From positions 39,513,677 through 39,577,676 of the forward strand of contig NC_067116.1 in NCBI RefSeq assembly GCF_021347895.1: a stretch of 64,000 nucleotides of DNA, given 5' to 3'. Positions 33,001-47,000 of the stretch are shown here, one piece after another. This stretch comes from Acanthochromis polyacanthus (lineage: Eukaryota; Chordata; Actinopteri; Pomacentridae). The position numbers and the translations under genes are program-made. How positions within the stretch are numbered: the first letter of the stretch is position 1; each line of letters begins with the position of its first letter. The notes below the pieces were generated by a model. That model was not told where the DNA came from. It made no database searches and worked only from the letters and a program-made list of their open reading frames with translations.

Positions 33001-36000
33001 TTTAAATCAGCTATTGCTTTACAGAAATATCAGTACAGTACGGATATCTTCCCTATTTATATTTTTTTGTACCTTCAGTATTCCACTCGACACTCTTGCT
33101 ATCAGATTTTATAAATTTTTTTACAACATTTTTTACAACACAGTTCTAACGGATGACAGAAGATATAAATAGTATCATCAAGGAACATCTGCTTAAAATC
33201 AACATTGTCCTGGTTACTAAAATTGCTAGAAATGTGTAAAATTGTTCTTTGAGTGCATTTTCATCCCAAAAGAAAGCACAATTCTTTCCTTTTGAAATGC
33301 CAGCTGAGAGAGCGGTGCTGTAAATAAACGGGCTTCACAGAGGGTGACAACGGAACATGTTGGGACTGTGGAAATGAGATGCTACCCCCCAGCGCTCTGA
33401 TTTCACATTTAATAAGAGCTTCATTAAACATGTTTAATTTACTTGACATGTCTTTTATCATTAGCTGTCAGAGAAAGAAGCGCTGATCCTAATTCTGTAA
33501 AGCACACATTAGCTGACCTTTGATATGTACACAAAGACATGAAGAGATGTGCAGATATGCAAAATGGGTCGCTCAAGTCTGGATCAATGGATTTGATTAA
33601 AGTCGTCAGTGAGAAACTGTGTCACTGGAGTATTCACAAAGACACGCTGTTTATCAGAAGCCTTGCAGTTATGTTCCTTCGGTTCTAACAAAGTTTCAAA
33701 CGCCTTTATGTAAATTCAAAAACTATAAATGGTTGACATGTGGGCTGAGCTCTTCCATACATATTTAAAAACTAGTGGGTGTATCAAGAAAGTGATTTAT
33801 CATTATATAACATCATAATACAGATGATTTGTTTGTTATGTGGAAGGACGGCTTGGTAAGTAGAGCAGAAACATGCTGGTGACAAAGATTTTCAGATTTA
33901 GCAAAGCCTTATGAATCAGGGAAGTACAAAACATGCAAAGATCATTTTTAGACAAAGTAGAGTCAATAAAGAGTCAACAACTGGGTTTAGACTTTGCCAT
34001 TTTACTGCACAGTATGATGATTGCAAACGACTGATATTTGACTCTTCAATTGAAATGCACCAGTCTGGACTGTTTCTTAATCTACAAAAAGATAAATGAA
34101 CAAAAGGCATTGTTCTCTTTGCAGTCTGCATAACTTTGCAATCAATTTGTAGCTCTGCATGAAGCATCGCTTATTCATAATATATACAATTCATGCACAT
34201 TTAAATGTACACTCTTAGAATAGTAACAAATACATTTATCCAGTATGATCTCATTCAGAATATACAGTAGACAGTAGAGCTGCAGACTAATTACAGTTTG
34301 TTACAGCCATTACTTACATAGTTCACTGCCTGTCTGTGAAGTGTCCACAGTAAGTGATGATTTATGACGGATCATGTGGTTGAGGGAAGGGAAGGGTTAC
34401 AATGTGGTCGGGTCACCATGTAATTTTGATAATTTGTTTGCCTGTCTACCTACTTTTGTCTTCCCATACAGCGAGACGCTTCCTGCAAAACAATTTAAGG
34501 CACCAAAACAATAAGTTGAGAGTGGCTATGGCAAAATATGGGATACATTAGGTTAGTTAGTTGCTTAGTTTTGATGTAACAAGAAATTAAACATGAGGAC
34601 AAGTGATTGGAGAGACAGAACAAGTGGAGTCGAAAGCAGCATTACCTCAGCTCATTCACAGAGGAGCTGGCTGATTCATCCTGACAAGCTGCAACAGAAC
34701 CGGTATTGTTTAGAGGAGGCTTTAGTCATGTGCAGCCTGAATGTGAGGTGAGGTTAGACTCAAAATGCTGGTTTTCAGCCATGAAAGGCTGATTTCACAA
34801 TTACATACCGGTTTTACTAAACCGAAATAAACGGTTACTTGAGTCTGAAAGTATTCCCCAGCGTTCTTTGTCAAAGATGATGAATGGAATACGCTCAGAA
34901 AAGCCTAAACATCTTGTATCAAATGGAATATGTCTGTCTGACTTCTGTGTTTTACTGAGAGATGAGGATTTGCAACAAAATGAGCAGCAGAGAGAAAGAA
35001 TCCTCCACCTGTTTGTAGAGATTGTGAAGGAAACCGTGAGTTTTCATTTACAAATCATTCACTCTCCCACACAGAGCTGCAGAATCTGTAACAGAAGACA
35101 AGACAGTGATCTCCAAGTATCACAGATGCTGCAGAATGAATAAGAAATATTCAAGATGATGAACTCAAAGAGCACGTAGCCAGTTAAGTTTGTGGGAGGA
35201 CCGCTGAAACTCAACAATCCCACTGTTTTCAGTCCGTTCTTACAAGATAATACCATTAAAATGAGGAAAAACTGGATTATTTGTACTTTTTCCTGCCTTG
35301 CGGCAAAAAAAACTGCATAAACTAATGTGTACTGCCTTTTAGTGAAGCTTATTTAATATCTGCAGCCAAAGACCTTGGCTGCAAAATTAGTTTAAATGCA
35401 TAAAGCTTAGAAATGCTCAAGGCAGCACAGTAACAAGGCTATCAGTGGCTTGACCTGGCGATTGTGAGTCTTATTGCTGCAATGCACCATCCACGGTTAA
35501 AGGCTTAAAGGTGCACCGTCATCGAAACTTACACACGAGTAGGGAAATTTATTTGTCATGCTGTGTTGGCTCATTTAATGCGAGACCATTTTCTACAAAC
35601 CTCGCACGCATCTTGAGACATGCACATCTTATTTTTTCTATTTTAAATTTGGACTAAAGGCTTCTTGTTGTGTTTAAGTCAAATCAACCTTTGTTGCCTC
35701 TGTGCATACAACCGTAGCGCAGGCAAAATAAGAATGAAACAGAAGAAATTAAAGAACATAACTTAACACACAAACATCTCTGAGAGGTATTGCAGCTAAA
35801 ATGAAATTGAAATTAAAGTTGTCTGTGTTTAAAGTGTCCATAGTTGCAGCCTGTGGTTAAAATGACTGAATTATAAGAATTTCAAACTACAACTAAAACT
35901 AAGGTGCAGTAATGTGCTTGTCATAACTTCCAAATCATTCCACAAATCAGGTGTCAGTAATGTGTTTCAACCCACATGTGTGAAGCTTCTTTTTGCCTTT

Positions 36001-37004
36001 TCTGCATTGGACGTAGGTATGTGTGGACTTAAGCAGCCGTGGACAAACCATCTCACTCAAATCTGTTCTGAAACACCATCAAATCTAACACACACACACC
36101 AATTACCTCCACTAATTAACTGACCTGTATTTCAACCACGGCCTACATTTTCACATTAAAGCACTGACCTGCTCTCTTAGCACAAAATCTAAATGCAAGC
36201 AGATCCCTCTCCTCCCTTTTCTCAGCACAGAAATCCAGACAAATTGGATCCTGTCTGACTTGTAAAACCCTGGAAACACGGAGGGGGGAGGAGAGCTCTC
36301 GGCCTCTCCGCTGTGTGTGTAAACATGTCAGTGTATACGCTGCTGTATGTTGAGGAGAGGGGAGCGATGGCAGCCTGCCACAGTGAACTCGCTGACCGGG
36401 CCCCCCTCCAGCTCCCTGAGCAGCGCTGAGGCCAACTTTGGGATGAGCGCCAGCATAGCGAAGCTCAGGCACAGCTCAGCTCAGCCAACTGGAACACACA
36501 GTCGCTATGTAGATTTCTGGGATCTTTCACAGTGTGTCAGATTACAGCCAGCCTTGTCCTCTTCAGAGCATCTTCTGCCACCATGCCAGGGCCTTTTTTT
36601 TGGATTTTGGCGCGAAAAACAGGCTTGGCGGTAAACAACACGTGCCAACGCATACAGGTATAGACTACACAAAAAGGTTTAAAATTGCTTTTTCCTGTCA
36701 CTCCCCTGCAACCAGACAGACCCTGAGGGTGTCACACATAACAGTTTACCGATGAGGACAAACAATGCAATCTGGGAGACCACAGAGATCTAAATATTTA
36801 GGTTCAATTTGTTGCCTTTATGAGCAAAAACAAGGTGTGCCAGCTCTGTGTGAAGGGAAACCGTGAGAAACTGCTGCCACCTACAGGACTGATGCTGCAC
36901 TACAGGTCAGATGCTTCAATCCAAAGCGACAAAACCGATCATGACCACAGAGCTGAAGTGGAAAAACATCGATCATCTTGTTTAAATGCAGTGTTCTGCT
37001 GGGA
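33001..37004. other. Intergenic between dot1l and ell, no gene seen
   Basis: Both strands were read for exons with conserved motifs and none was found. The longest frame (36143-36472, minus) is compositionally odd but has no domain and no splice support. Isolated low-complexity runs occur, but no element was delimited. Confidence 0.45.
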
Positions 37005-37418
37005 AACCTTGGGTCCTTACATTCACGTGGATATTTCACACCCACCTAAACATTGCCAGTCACCAACCTTAAACCCTCAATTCGTCATAGCAACAGCAGT
37101 CCATGATACCAGTTGCCACCCTCAGCAGGACAATGCACCTTAACACACTGCAAAAACTGCTCAGGAGTGGCCTGGGAACATACCAGAGCTAAAGAGTTCC
37201 ACACTCTCCAGAACCAAATCTTATTGAGCCTCTGTGGGATGTGCCAGGATAAGTCTGATCGAGGTAGGTCCCACCCTGCAACCCACAGAATCCACTGCCA
37301 CAAGGCATCCCCAAAAGTCCTCTATTCATGCCCCACTGGGTCAGAGGAGCTTTAGCAGCATAAAGGTGACCAACACAATATCAGGCAGGTCGTCTTAATG
37401 TTCTGCCTGATCGGTGTA
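37005..37418 (+). mobile_element. Decayed Tc1-like DDE transposase remnant
   Basis: On the plus strand the sequence reads through broken frames resembling the C-terminal half of a Tc1-like transposase. QQDNAP is followed by an in-frame stop and HTA at about 37122-37150. A degenerate copy of the HLWDV block follows at about 37226-37243. The right end, TTCTGCCTGATCGGTGTA, looks like a terminal inverted repeat with TA. The left end is absent, so the copy is 5'-truncated and dead. Confidence 0.6.
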
Positions 37419-37883
37419 CACCTGAGGGGAGATACATCACAAGCAAAGATCTAGTCAGGAAAAACAAACCTTGATGAGTGCCATAAAACAAATTCTGTGT
37501 AAACAATCTGATAACTCCTTTAAAGAAAAATGTGACAAAAATAAGGAAGCTCTATTATTTTAGGTGACTTTCTGTGCAGATCTGAGCTGCCAAAACAAGC
37601 TTTGGAGGTTCAAAGTAGATGATGTTGTACTTAACGATTGAAATGTTTTTTTTAAAAGTATGCTTTCTGACTTTTCTGCAGACAAAAAGGTCAAGAAATG
37701 AGCCCATATTTCTCTCCCTTTAACAAGTTAAACATCATCTTTTCATGTTCAGCACATTCATTACTCTCCCCAACAATTAATATTTTTTTAATCGCATTCA
37801 TTTTGGAAAAAGAAAAGGGCTTCATCATAATAACAGACAGCAACAACTGTTTCAGAATTTCACAAATAAGGATTTTAAAGAAT

Positions 37884-37889
37884 TTTATT
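37884..37889 (-). terminator. Candidate distal polyadenylation signal for ell
   Basis: CAATAAAATT on the minus strand would end a 2.6-kb 3' UTR. Long 3' UTRs are plausible for this gene, but no other support is visible. Confidence 0.25.
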
Positions 37890-40378
37890 GAAACAAAGAT
37901 CAATTTCAGTCCCAGTCCCTTATGGTTTTCAAAAAGCGTGCTTTGGGTTTTAGCGTCAACATTTCATGACTATTCTCCAAAGCCCTCTTTGCTTATACAG
38001 CAGCATGTATATATTCAAAAGAAAAAAAAAACCTATACAACAGGTCATTTTGGCACAATCAACTCATACAATGGTACTCCTGTGCTGGCGTATCGTTACC
38101 GTCAAACAGTCTGCTCTCCATCGGATCAAAAAAATATTCACTGATGAGCTAAATTCACAATGGATTTTTGACCGTGATAGAGATGTAATACAGTAATCAT
38201 GTCTAAATGTTTCCAGAAAACAAGATACAGTAAGAACAGTGGAAAGTGTGGGAAGAAGTCGTAGCACTGGGCGACTCTGGTGACAAAACATTCAACAAAT
38301 GTCACATCCTTCGTCTTCATTGAGTCCCAGATCCAACCTCAGGCTACACCCAGAAGAGCTCAGCATTGCTGCGTTTCTGAGAATCGACCTTAGTGTTTTT
38401 GATATTAGGAGAGCGATAAAATTCAAAACCTGACGTTACATCTGAGTCCATGCAAAGCCCGTCTGAAGCGAAGGAGCCTCCTCTGGCTTCTCACAAGAAA
38501 ACACCAAGAAACTTTACACTGGATGGTAAATGATGCAGACAAAATGAATGATAACAGGAGGAAGAGAATGCTGTGACATGTTCCAACATTTGGTAGAGCA
38601 TTCTGTGTCATCCCACTTAAGCACTTTGGTATACATGCTGGTCAGAGCCATGTCTAATTGATTACATACAAATTCAGTTGGACTAGGCGTTTGCGTGGAT
38701 TTTGAGATCCTTGGGCAGTTTTTTTTTTTTTTTTTCAAGTAAAGATACAAAGACTGTTCATTGTAACACATTCATAAAGCATGCACTCTGATGGACAAAG
38801 AGAAAAGTGTCATTTGGACAAAACCCCCCGGTAACAGCGAGATCAGGAGAAAAAGTGCTGATTTTTCATATTCACATAAAAAGACCAGTATAAGAGATGC
38901 ATTCACTGACTGACTCGCTTCATCGCTCATCAGGCTCAGTTCTGATGCAGCATTTCTCATTCGTCTTCGGATACGTCGAGACTTGGTGCCTCTCGGAGAG
39001 GAGAGTCGATCCAGGAAACAGTTTTTCAGGTCGTTCGGCGTGAACATGTGACATCACATTTGAAAAAGGCAAAAACTGGTCCTTCTCTGAGCGGGAGGTC
39101 CGTCAGGCCCCGCTCAGAAGATGAACGAAGATGGCTTCATCTTAACAGTCGTCTCAAACAGACTAGCATGCGGGTCAATTAGCAGACAAAAAATAAATAA
39201 TGTGATCTTTGTATAGACACTGTAAACATGGATTTAACGCAGCTAAAGGTGAAAACGATGCAAGCAAGAAGATGTCAGATTTGTGGATTGCCCGAGAGTT
39301 TAGAATATTTTGAAGATGAGAAGAAAAGGCCCGCAGATCTGCATCCCGTCTGCTTCATCTTACAATTAGAGGATCTTCCTTACAGTGATGAAGAGTAACA
39401 CTGCCGATGAACTCTTCAGGCAACTGAATTATTCTGCTGCTACAAAAGCCATCAACCAGAAAGAGACTAATTGGGAGTTAAATATAGTTTTTTGTTGATA
39501 CAATGTGATGAACTATAACTAAGGACCGCTGCTGTAACAGATAAACAAGCGCTGCAGCTCGTCACGGCCGTGAGGAGACTAGATTCAGAGAAAACCGGAA
39601 ACTCACGTCCCCTCTGTTAAGACATCTGCACGTGATTTTAGAAAAGAAAAGCCAAACGCACAAACCTGCGTCTGACTGTCTGCATTTGTTTTGATATAAT
39701 CAACAGTTTTATCTGCATCTCTTTAAAAGAGAGAAAAAGAAAATTATCGCCAACAGATTGACAATTACATGGACAAGGCAGCTTCTGAATAAAATACTGG
39801 CAGACATTCAAGATGTGAGGACAGAACATAAGAGACACAGCTTTTAAGTACTGATACTGAGGAGTGTACAACAGACTAACCCCCCCGAGTTAAGTGTCCA
39901 AAATAAATAAAAAGAAAAACAAAGAAATAAGTTCAACATCACAACCATTCGATTCAGTATGTGGGGGGGAAAACTGATGTATCATTCACTTAATGTTACT
40001 AAACTCAAAACAAATTTGTTGCATTTGGCATACAATCTGCACTTTTCATCTCAGTGTCCTCTTTCTTTGAGTTTCAAAAGCAGGAAAGATAATTTGGAAA
40101 TCTCCCAAGAATGTGGGCGAGTTTCCATGTTAGACTCTTTCAGACCTCTGTGCATTATAAGCAGAGTGGGCCGTTGAGAAAAACAAAGCCACACAGAACC
40201 AATATTTCTGAATGCACTGTCATGACGCCGACAGACCTGGCCACACCAGGCACAGCCCCATCGTTAAAAAACAAAACAGAAAAATAAGAGGGAAGAGAAA
40301 GAAACAGATCTTGTGTCCTGCTTAGTCCCCACTAGAGCCTTTGGCCCCAGTGAGGGGAATACTCCCTTCATGGCATTA

Positions 40379-40384
40379 TTTATT
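40379..40384 (-). terminator. Candidate proximal polyadenylation signal for ell
   Basis: AATAAA on the minus strand, about 95 nt after the ell stop codon. It would give a very short 3' UTR. Confidence 0.25.
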
Positions 40385-40475
40385 CTATTTTTTTTTAGCG
40401 CAAGCGGAATCCAGAGTTTTCCTTTATCTGCTTGGTTTCCAGAGATAACAGGGAAACGATGTCTAATAACTACTT

Positions 40476-41011
40476 TTACAGTTGCTGTTGATCGTACGCC
40501 GCAATAAGTTTCTTTATATGTGCCAGTTTGTTGTGTAGATATTCACAGCGATTCTTCTCTTGGCTATAGTATGGATTAGTCTGCAAGGGATATGAAAAAG
40601 CAGAGTCATAATCTGAGCATCTATACGGATACTTTAATCATCAAAAAACAGTTAAAGTTGAAAAACTCACCTTTTTTATTTTATGATACTCTTGAAGTAT
40701 CTGATTGTGGATTGTCTGTTAAGAGAAGACAGAAATGCAGACTTATGAATAAAACATTCTATAAACTCTTGTTTTTTTAGTATTTCAAGGTGCTTTTCAA
40801 CACACAAACTTTTTTGTGTTTGTCCTTGAGGATATCTACCTTGTACTTGTCTGTGCCTTGTTGGAGCTGTTTAAGCTCATTGTCAAGCACAGTGAACTGC
40901 CGGGTGATGCCCTCTATTCGAGCATGCAGACCCCGGTACTCACTGTACTCGGCGTTGAAATCGTTTTTATACCTTTGACGCTGCTCCTGAGTGCTGATCA
41001 CTGTGTACTTC
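40476..41011 (-). other. ell: ell exons 10-12: occludin/ELL C-terminal domain
   Basis: These three exons encode a helical hairpin: [17 protein letters not shown], then FNAEYSEYR, then [17 protein letters not shown] and the final [17 protein letters not shown]. This domain is shared with occludin. In ELL it mediates contacts within elongation complexes. All three exons keep the phases expected from human ELL. Confidence 0.88.
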
Positions 41012-44000
41012 CTAGGAGGAGAATACAAGAAGTGTTGCTTAGAAGGAGATTTCAAGAGATAGTCACAAAGTATACAGAAAAGAGTCATTAGAGGGAGATT
41101 CAATGAAAACTACCAATAAGACAAACTCCTTAAGTTAATTTCTTCCAGCAGTTTTCCAGCTGCGACGCTGAGGGCTCACCCTCAGACAAAATAACATTAT
41201 CTAACCCCGACTTGTGGACTGAGGACAATAACCTGAGCCCTATATCTCATAATGATCATAATAACGCCTCAGAAAGTGTAACTTCCACTAAATCTCAAAA
41301 TACGAGCATCACGTCTGCGTGTTCAGTTTTGGAGGAGTTATGGCTGTGAGGAGGAGTATAATTTTTGACGCAAATTGCAGCAATGAATGCGCTGTGTGTC
41401 AGCCACAGCTGCAACTGTGGACTGTGTTGGCAAAATGACAATGAGTAATAACACGTCTTCAGAGCACGAGCATGCACCTGTCTCCTTCACTTGTTTTTCT
41501 CCTGTGTTTTTGTCATGTCTGGCCCTGTCTGGGCCCCATGGAGGTACATCTCAAATGTGAGAAAATCTCCAGTGAACTTAAGGAGAATTACAGCTGTGGA
41601 ATGTACTGGAAGAAGTACTCACGATAAATAGTCTACCACCTCGGGTGATGTTGAAGAAATACTGGGACTGTTGCACATGCCATTCAGATCTGAAACAAGG
41701 TCACACAGTTGGAAAATGAAATTAATGTGAGCATGCTGTAGTCTGCATAAAACCTGATGCAAATGAAAAAGCAAGAACAGAAAAAGATCAATCAGTATAA
41801 TTTCTTGTTATAAATCATTAAGTTTTCTGAAGGCCCACAGCTGAACAGCAGGGGTCTCAGTTTAATCAGTAAAGAACACTGTGGTCACATGACACATCAC
41901 CTACTCACTGTGATGACTAACTGGTGTCCATCCACATATCAAGTACTACTTTTATTCAGAAATCTCTTACCTAATGCCCTGACACTGTGTTACTCTCACC
42001 TGTGCTTTTGTGTGGAACACTGTTGCTTTTGAGGTTTCCTGGGCTCAGCTCACAGTCTCCATATACAGGCTCACGACTTTTCCTCTCCTTCTCCTGCTCC
42101 TTTTCTCTCACCTTCTCCCTGCCTTTGCTCTTTTCCTTGTCTTTATGCTTTTTTGACTTCTTCTTGGACTTATTGTTTAGAGATGAGGAGGGACTCTTCT
42201 CCCGGGGGCCCTCCAGGACTGTGTGTCCAGGAGATGACGTGCTGACGCTGGACGCGCTGGACGCACTGACCGCCGTCGACACAGAAAACAGCGAAGGTGG
42301 CTGACTGAGCCTCTCGGACACCGCTGTTTCCTGAGAGTCGCAGTCGCGCCCGTTGTGGCTGGAGTCGTTGCTGACGTCCGACAACGCTTCGAAAGGGCGA
42401 GGGATGTCGAGCACAGGGAGCTGCTGGGAGCTGGACGTCATGCCGCCATCTGACACAGAAACCGCAGCCCCTGACTGCGCTCCACCTGCCTCTCCTCTGC
42501 CGTTGGAAGAGCTGAGTTTGCCATTAACGGGGGCTGTTGCAGCCTTGTTGGCGAGGTGCGATATCCTGGGCTTTTTGTTGACAAGAGGGTCGATGAAGTC
42601 AGCAGCAGGCCGTTTCTGGCAGAAAAATAGCAGTTTTAGTAGCAGCCCCACACACAGCGTTCAGCATGAATTCATTTGAACGCAGAATGATGAACAAAAT
42701 GGTCTAAGGAGGTCATGGGAGAGAATCAAGTGTGAGCTGATAGATGGACAAAGCAGCATAAAGAAAGAGCATTAGAGGATCTGCCCTCTTAGTAGCACAG
42801 AGATTATGATGACTGCACCACCTTTTCATAATACCGGAGATTACATTACAGACGGGCCCGGTTTGACCCAGCCCTCACTAAAGACTGTGGGAGAGGCAAC
42901 CGCACTCACTTTGTGTTGGCTCCTCTGACAGGAAGACTTGAGGGTGTGAAACAATAACGAGAAGCAGTGAGGAGCTTCGCTTTGACCTGCAAGGCTCTCG
43001 AAACCAGTTTTTCATGAAGCAATCATGACAACATTCATCTTGTTTCATTGTCTTTTACACCACCGCTGTTCTGAAATCAAATGTCCACCTACAGATGACA
43101 GCTGTGATGAAAACAGTCTTCTTTAGCAGCCAAACAATGAAGGAGGACAGATTTTATGAAAAGGAAAATATGCTTTAATGTCTTTTTAAAGTGTGTACAA
43201 GACCTTGGCTTGTTTGTATGGCAGCACTCCTTCACCAATCTGAGGTTTACCTGCTGTGATGCTCCCTTTGCACCAATAAAGCTAGAAATGGAGCTTGGGG
43301 TACTGTTGTCTAATGTGTGCGCTGTGTTTACTGAGGGAGGGAGCGGAAAGGACGGGGCATACAGTAGGTGTCTGAGGCGAGAACAACCTGAGAGGAAGGA
43401 GCTATTAATACACCAGAGCAGCTCCTCCTCCCTCCACCTAATGGAAGTGTAAATAATGGTAACTTTCAGGAGTCTGGACTAGACACGGAAAATGAATCAA
43501 GCAATAAGCAGAGAGAAAAGAATTTCACTAAATAAAGTGGAGCATAGATGATATTTTTATTTCAAAATAACATCAAATCATCATGCAGCCACTCCTGAAA
43601 TTCATTGAAGAAAGAAATTGACAGGAAACTATTTTACAAGGAGCTAGAAAAATTACAAAAACTGTCCCTGGGAAATACCAGAAAATACTAGACTGTAAAT
43701 ACAACCCAATTAGCAGGCTGCAGTGTTTGTTAAACTGATGAAGACAGGAAGAAATAACTCAATGAAAATCTTTGGTGAAAATTAGCTTATTTCAGTCCCC
43801 CCCCTCCTTTCAACAGGCTCAGTTTGAAAAGAGCCAACATGTCTGGAACTTTCCCATAGGATTCTTCTATTTTTAAATGGCTTTCACAATTTGTTCCCAT
43901 CTTCATAAAAATAGCCACTAGTCATACCAGTATGGCCAAAATAAAAGAGTAGTTCCTGCATAGTTGGTTGAAAGTCAAAGCAGAATGGCAGCTGAGGTAC

Positions 44001-47000
44001 AGGGAGGAGTGCGAAAGTGAGGTAGAAGAGGCAGTAGGAGGAAGAAGATGGAGGAGGAGGCTTACCTGAGATGGAGAGCTGCTGGCCAGCTCTTTGGGTG
44101 GGCTCTCTGGTGGAGGGGCAGCACTGTTCTGGGCCTGTTTTCTAAAAAAGTCCATGCACAGACAGACAGACAAGAAAGCTTGATACGGTTTCTGGGAAAT
44201 GTCATCTGTGCATACCAGCAATGCAGGAAACAGTTGCAAATTTGTGTGCAGTGACTTACACACTCAAAGTTCTTAAATTTCCTATACTGATAAAGGGCAC
44301 TGTGCTACAAATCATCTAGCTGCCGTTTCTTTGGTGACAAGCAAATTGTATGTCTGAGAACTTCAAAGACGAGTTACAGCCACTTTGTGAAGCTCAGTGG
44401 GTAGCTATGACAACTGAGTGAAGGAGGAGGCACTTGACAGCGGAGCATTGTCATAAATAGAAGAGGCAAAGTTACAATAATTGAAACTCTACAGTTTTTT
44501 TAACCAGCTTAAAGAGTCCTCAGTGTTTTCTAATGCTTAATCCAAATGTTTTATAATCTCACAGACACTGCTGGATGTTTATTAAATGGCTGAGCGGTTT
44601 TGGCAGCTACTTCAAGACAAGCGAGGAAGTGGTATGACACTCCAGAGTGACAGGCAGAAAGCGAGGAGGAAGAACATTGCACTGTAGCTCACTTTGGGTA
44701 TGGATGCTGTTTGGCCGGTTTACCAACGTGATTAGAACAACACTGACTACATGCTCATTCAAAGCAATATGGGACGTGGTGCAGTTGTTTTCATACCGCT
44801 CTATCCCTGACCACCTCCACAAGTGGTTTTAGTTCCCGCCGTATTCACACTTGCATATAGTGATGCTCACTTATGATCACATCAAGCAGCAGCACCAGGT
44901 GTGAACAGAGCCTCATTATGTACCAGATGAATCTGTCACTCAGTAGCAGCCAAAACAAAAGAGCAATTCCACCATACAGCTGTCTAACCGAGATAAACTG
45001 CGCTTAACTTAGCAAAGATGAAGCTAAAGCTAAAGATAAAGATAAAGCACGGCAGTCAAACTGTCGATCCTTTTTATTTACAGCAACTCAAAATATACAC
45101 AAGTCGTCAAGAATTAATTATTGAAGCACTCTGGTCTCGCTGGGGTTAAAGTGCCAACCAATGCAAACACGGACTACACAACAACAAACATGACTTTTGA
45201 GTTGAAATGTAAAGAACATTTTGCACATGCAGAGATCTCGCTGCCACATCTGACGACATTATCAGTAGGGGGCAGTTGGGTACACAAAGTCCTGTCAATG
45301 CCCCACCCTTGTTAAATCAGTGTGTGTGTTTGTGTGGGTGTCTGTGGTGTGGACAGTCAGACGGGCCAGAGCTACGAGTGAGACAGCAGGCCAACAATAT
45401 GGCTGAACCTTGGACCGGTGCCATCTCACACACAGATCAGCATGTGCTGGAACACCGTTGCATCATGTGCGTTCTGGTCATGTTGCTGCGCTACTCCTGC
45501 GTGACCGACTGCATTAGCTCAAAACTCTAGAGGAACTACGAGAGGGGGAGGAGGTATTAAGTGGGAGGCTGTGGTTGTTAGTCAGCTGATAAACTCACAA
45601 ACAGAGCTCAAAGTACAGTTAAAAGAGAGACACAAATAGAGCGAGTATGTGCAGATACGCATGCCTTTGTAAACAAAACACAAGCACGTACACAGACACA
45701 AAACACACTGAGTGATTAGAAAACCATAACGGTCCTGTAATGAATACCACTTTTGTGAAAACGTTTTTAAAGATATAGTTACATTTTGAGGCATTTCTAA
45801 CATTGCTGTTTATCATATGTGAAAATAAGGTGGACATATTACTAGGAACACCTTTCAAAAACCCAACATGAAACCGACTATAACCTCAACTTTGTCTGAA
45901 CAAAAACTGGACATTTTTGGTGCATTAGGAAACACATGCTGCAGTCTTTCACACTGCATTGTATTACACCATATGCACATTTCTATTGTTCAGTGTTGAC
46001 ATTCTGATGGCCTTCAGAGTCGTGCCACAGGTAAGCTTATCGTGGAGAACGGTGGCTATTCCTGAGTCCACTATGCAAACACAAACTGAACACTGAGCAT
46101 TGCTGCCTGCTCTATATATAGCTGGTTGGGAGCTTGCTTTTCCTTAGTGTCCCAGATCCGGAGAAACCAAATTTTTCCACTGGGAAGAAGGCCAGCAGCT
46201 CATGCTGTCAACAAATACAACACTTAGACGAGAGTCAGTGGAATACACAGGAAAAAAACGCCTTCCTGGTAACACGTAGAAACACCTGCCATTCCAATAA
46301 ACAAAAACAGGAGGGTTTTATACAAGTCCTGCACATCCCCACTAATTCCAAACTGCAGGGAAAATGTAAGTTAAGCTTCACAGATCTGAATCCAAACTAG
46401 CTTTATATATACACATACCAACTACAGCTCAAACACCATAGTTTTAATTGGCTTTATCAAAACATGTTTCAAAGCAAACACTCCGCATACATAAGTGACA
46501 TTCCTGTACAGAGTCCTTCATTCCAATGCTCCATACTTCCTACATACCAAAGCCATCATTCTGTGGTTTCACTCGTCACAAACAAAACAAGTTGCTTTTA
46601 TTAGTTTGCAGTATCGGATCTGTACTACGCCACCCTTTGACTTGTAACACGGGGACAGTCCACCCAGCTCATAAATGCACATCAGATACAACCAACAAAC
46701 ACTCCATTCCAGTACTACAGAATCAGCTACTGTAAAGCGACATGCTTCAGGCTGTCAGCATGCTATGCAACTGAGAAAAATTTACCCCAAAAGTGATTAA
46801 TCAAGATAGAAGCATGGCTGCAGCAAAATACACAAACTACATCAAAAGTTGAATATATATACTTTTATTACATGCTGAGCAAGATGGAGGCCATTCTGAC
46901 AAACATGGATCATCCACTTCACATCCAATGAACAACAAAACATCAGTGGACGGCTCCTATCTCTGCGCTGCAAGACCGAAAGATTTAGGAAATCTTTCTT

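Larger units (their letters stand above)
37419..40475 (-). other. Probable ell 3' UTR and downstream flank
   Basis: No coding exon lies between the ell stop codon and the transposase remnant. Two AATAAA candidates on the minus strand bracket the possible 3' UTR: 40379-40384 (about 95 nt after the stop) and 37884-37889 (about 2.6 kb after it). A T homopolymer of about 20 bases lies near 38719-38738. Which signal is used cannot be told from sequence alone. Confidence 0.35.

Noticed and set aside
36143..36472. 109-codon minus-strand frame between the genes
   Set aside because: No domain, no splice signals and mixed composition. It overlaps other frames of similar length and is probably chance.
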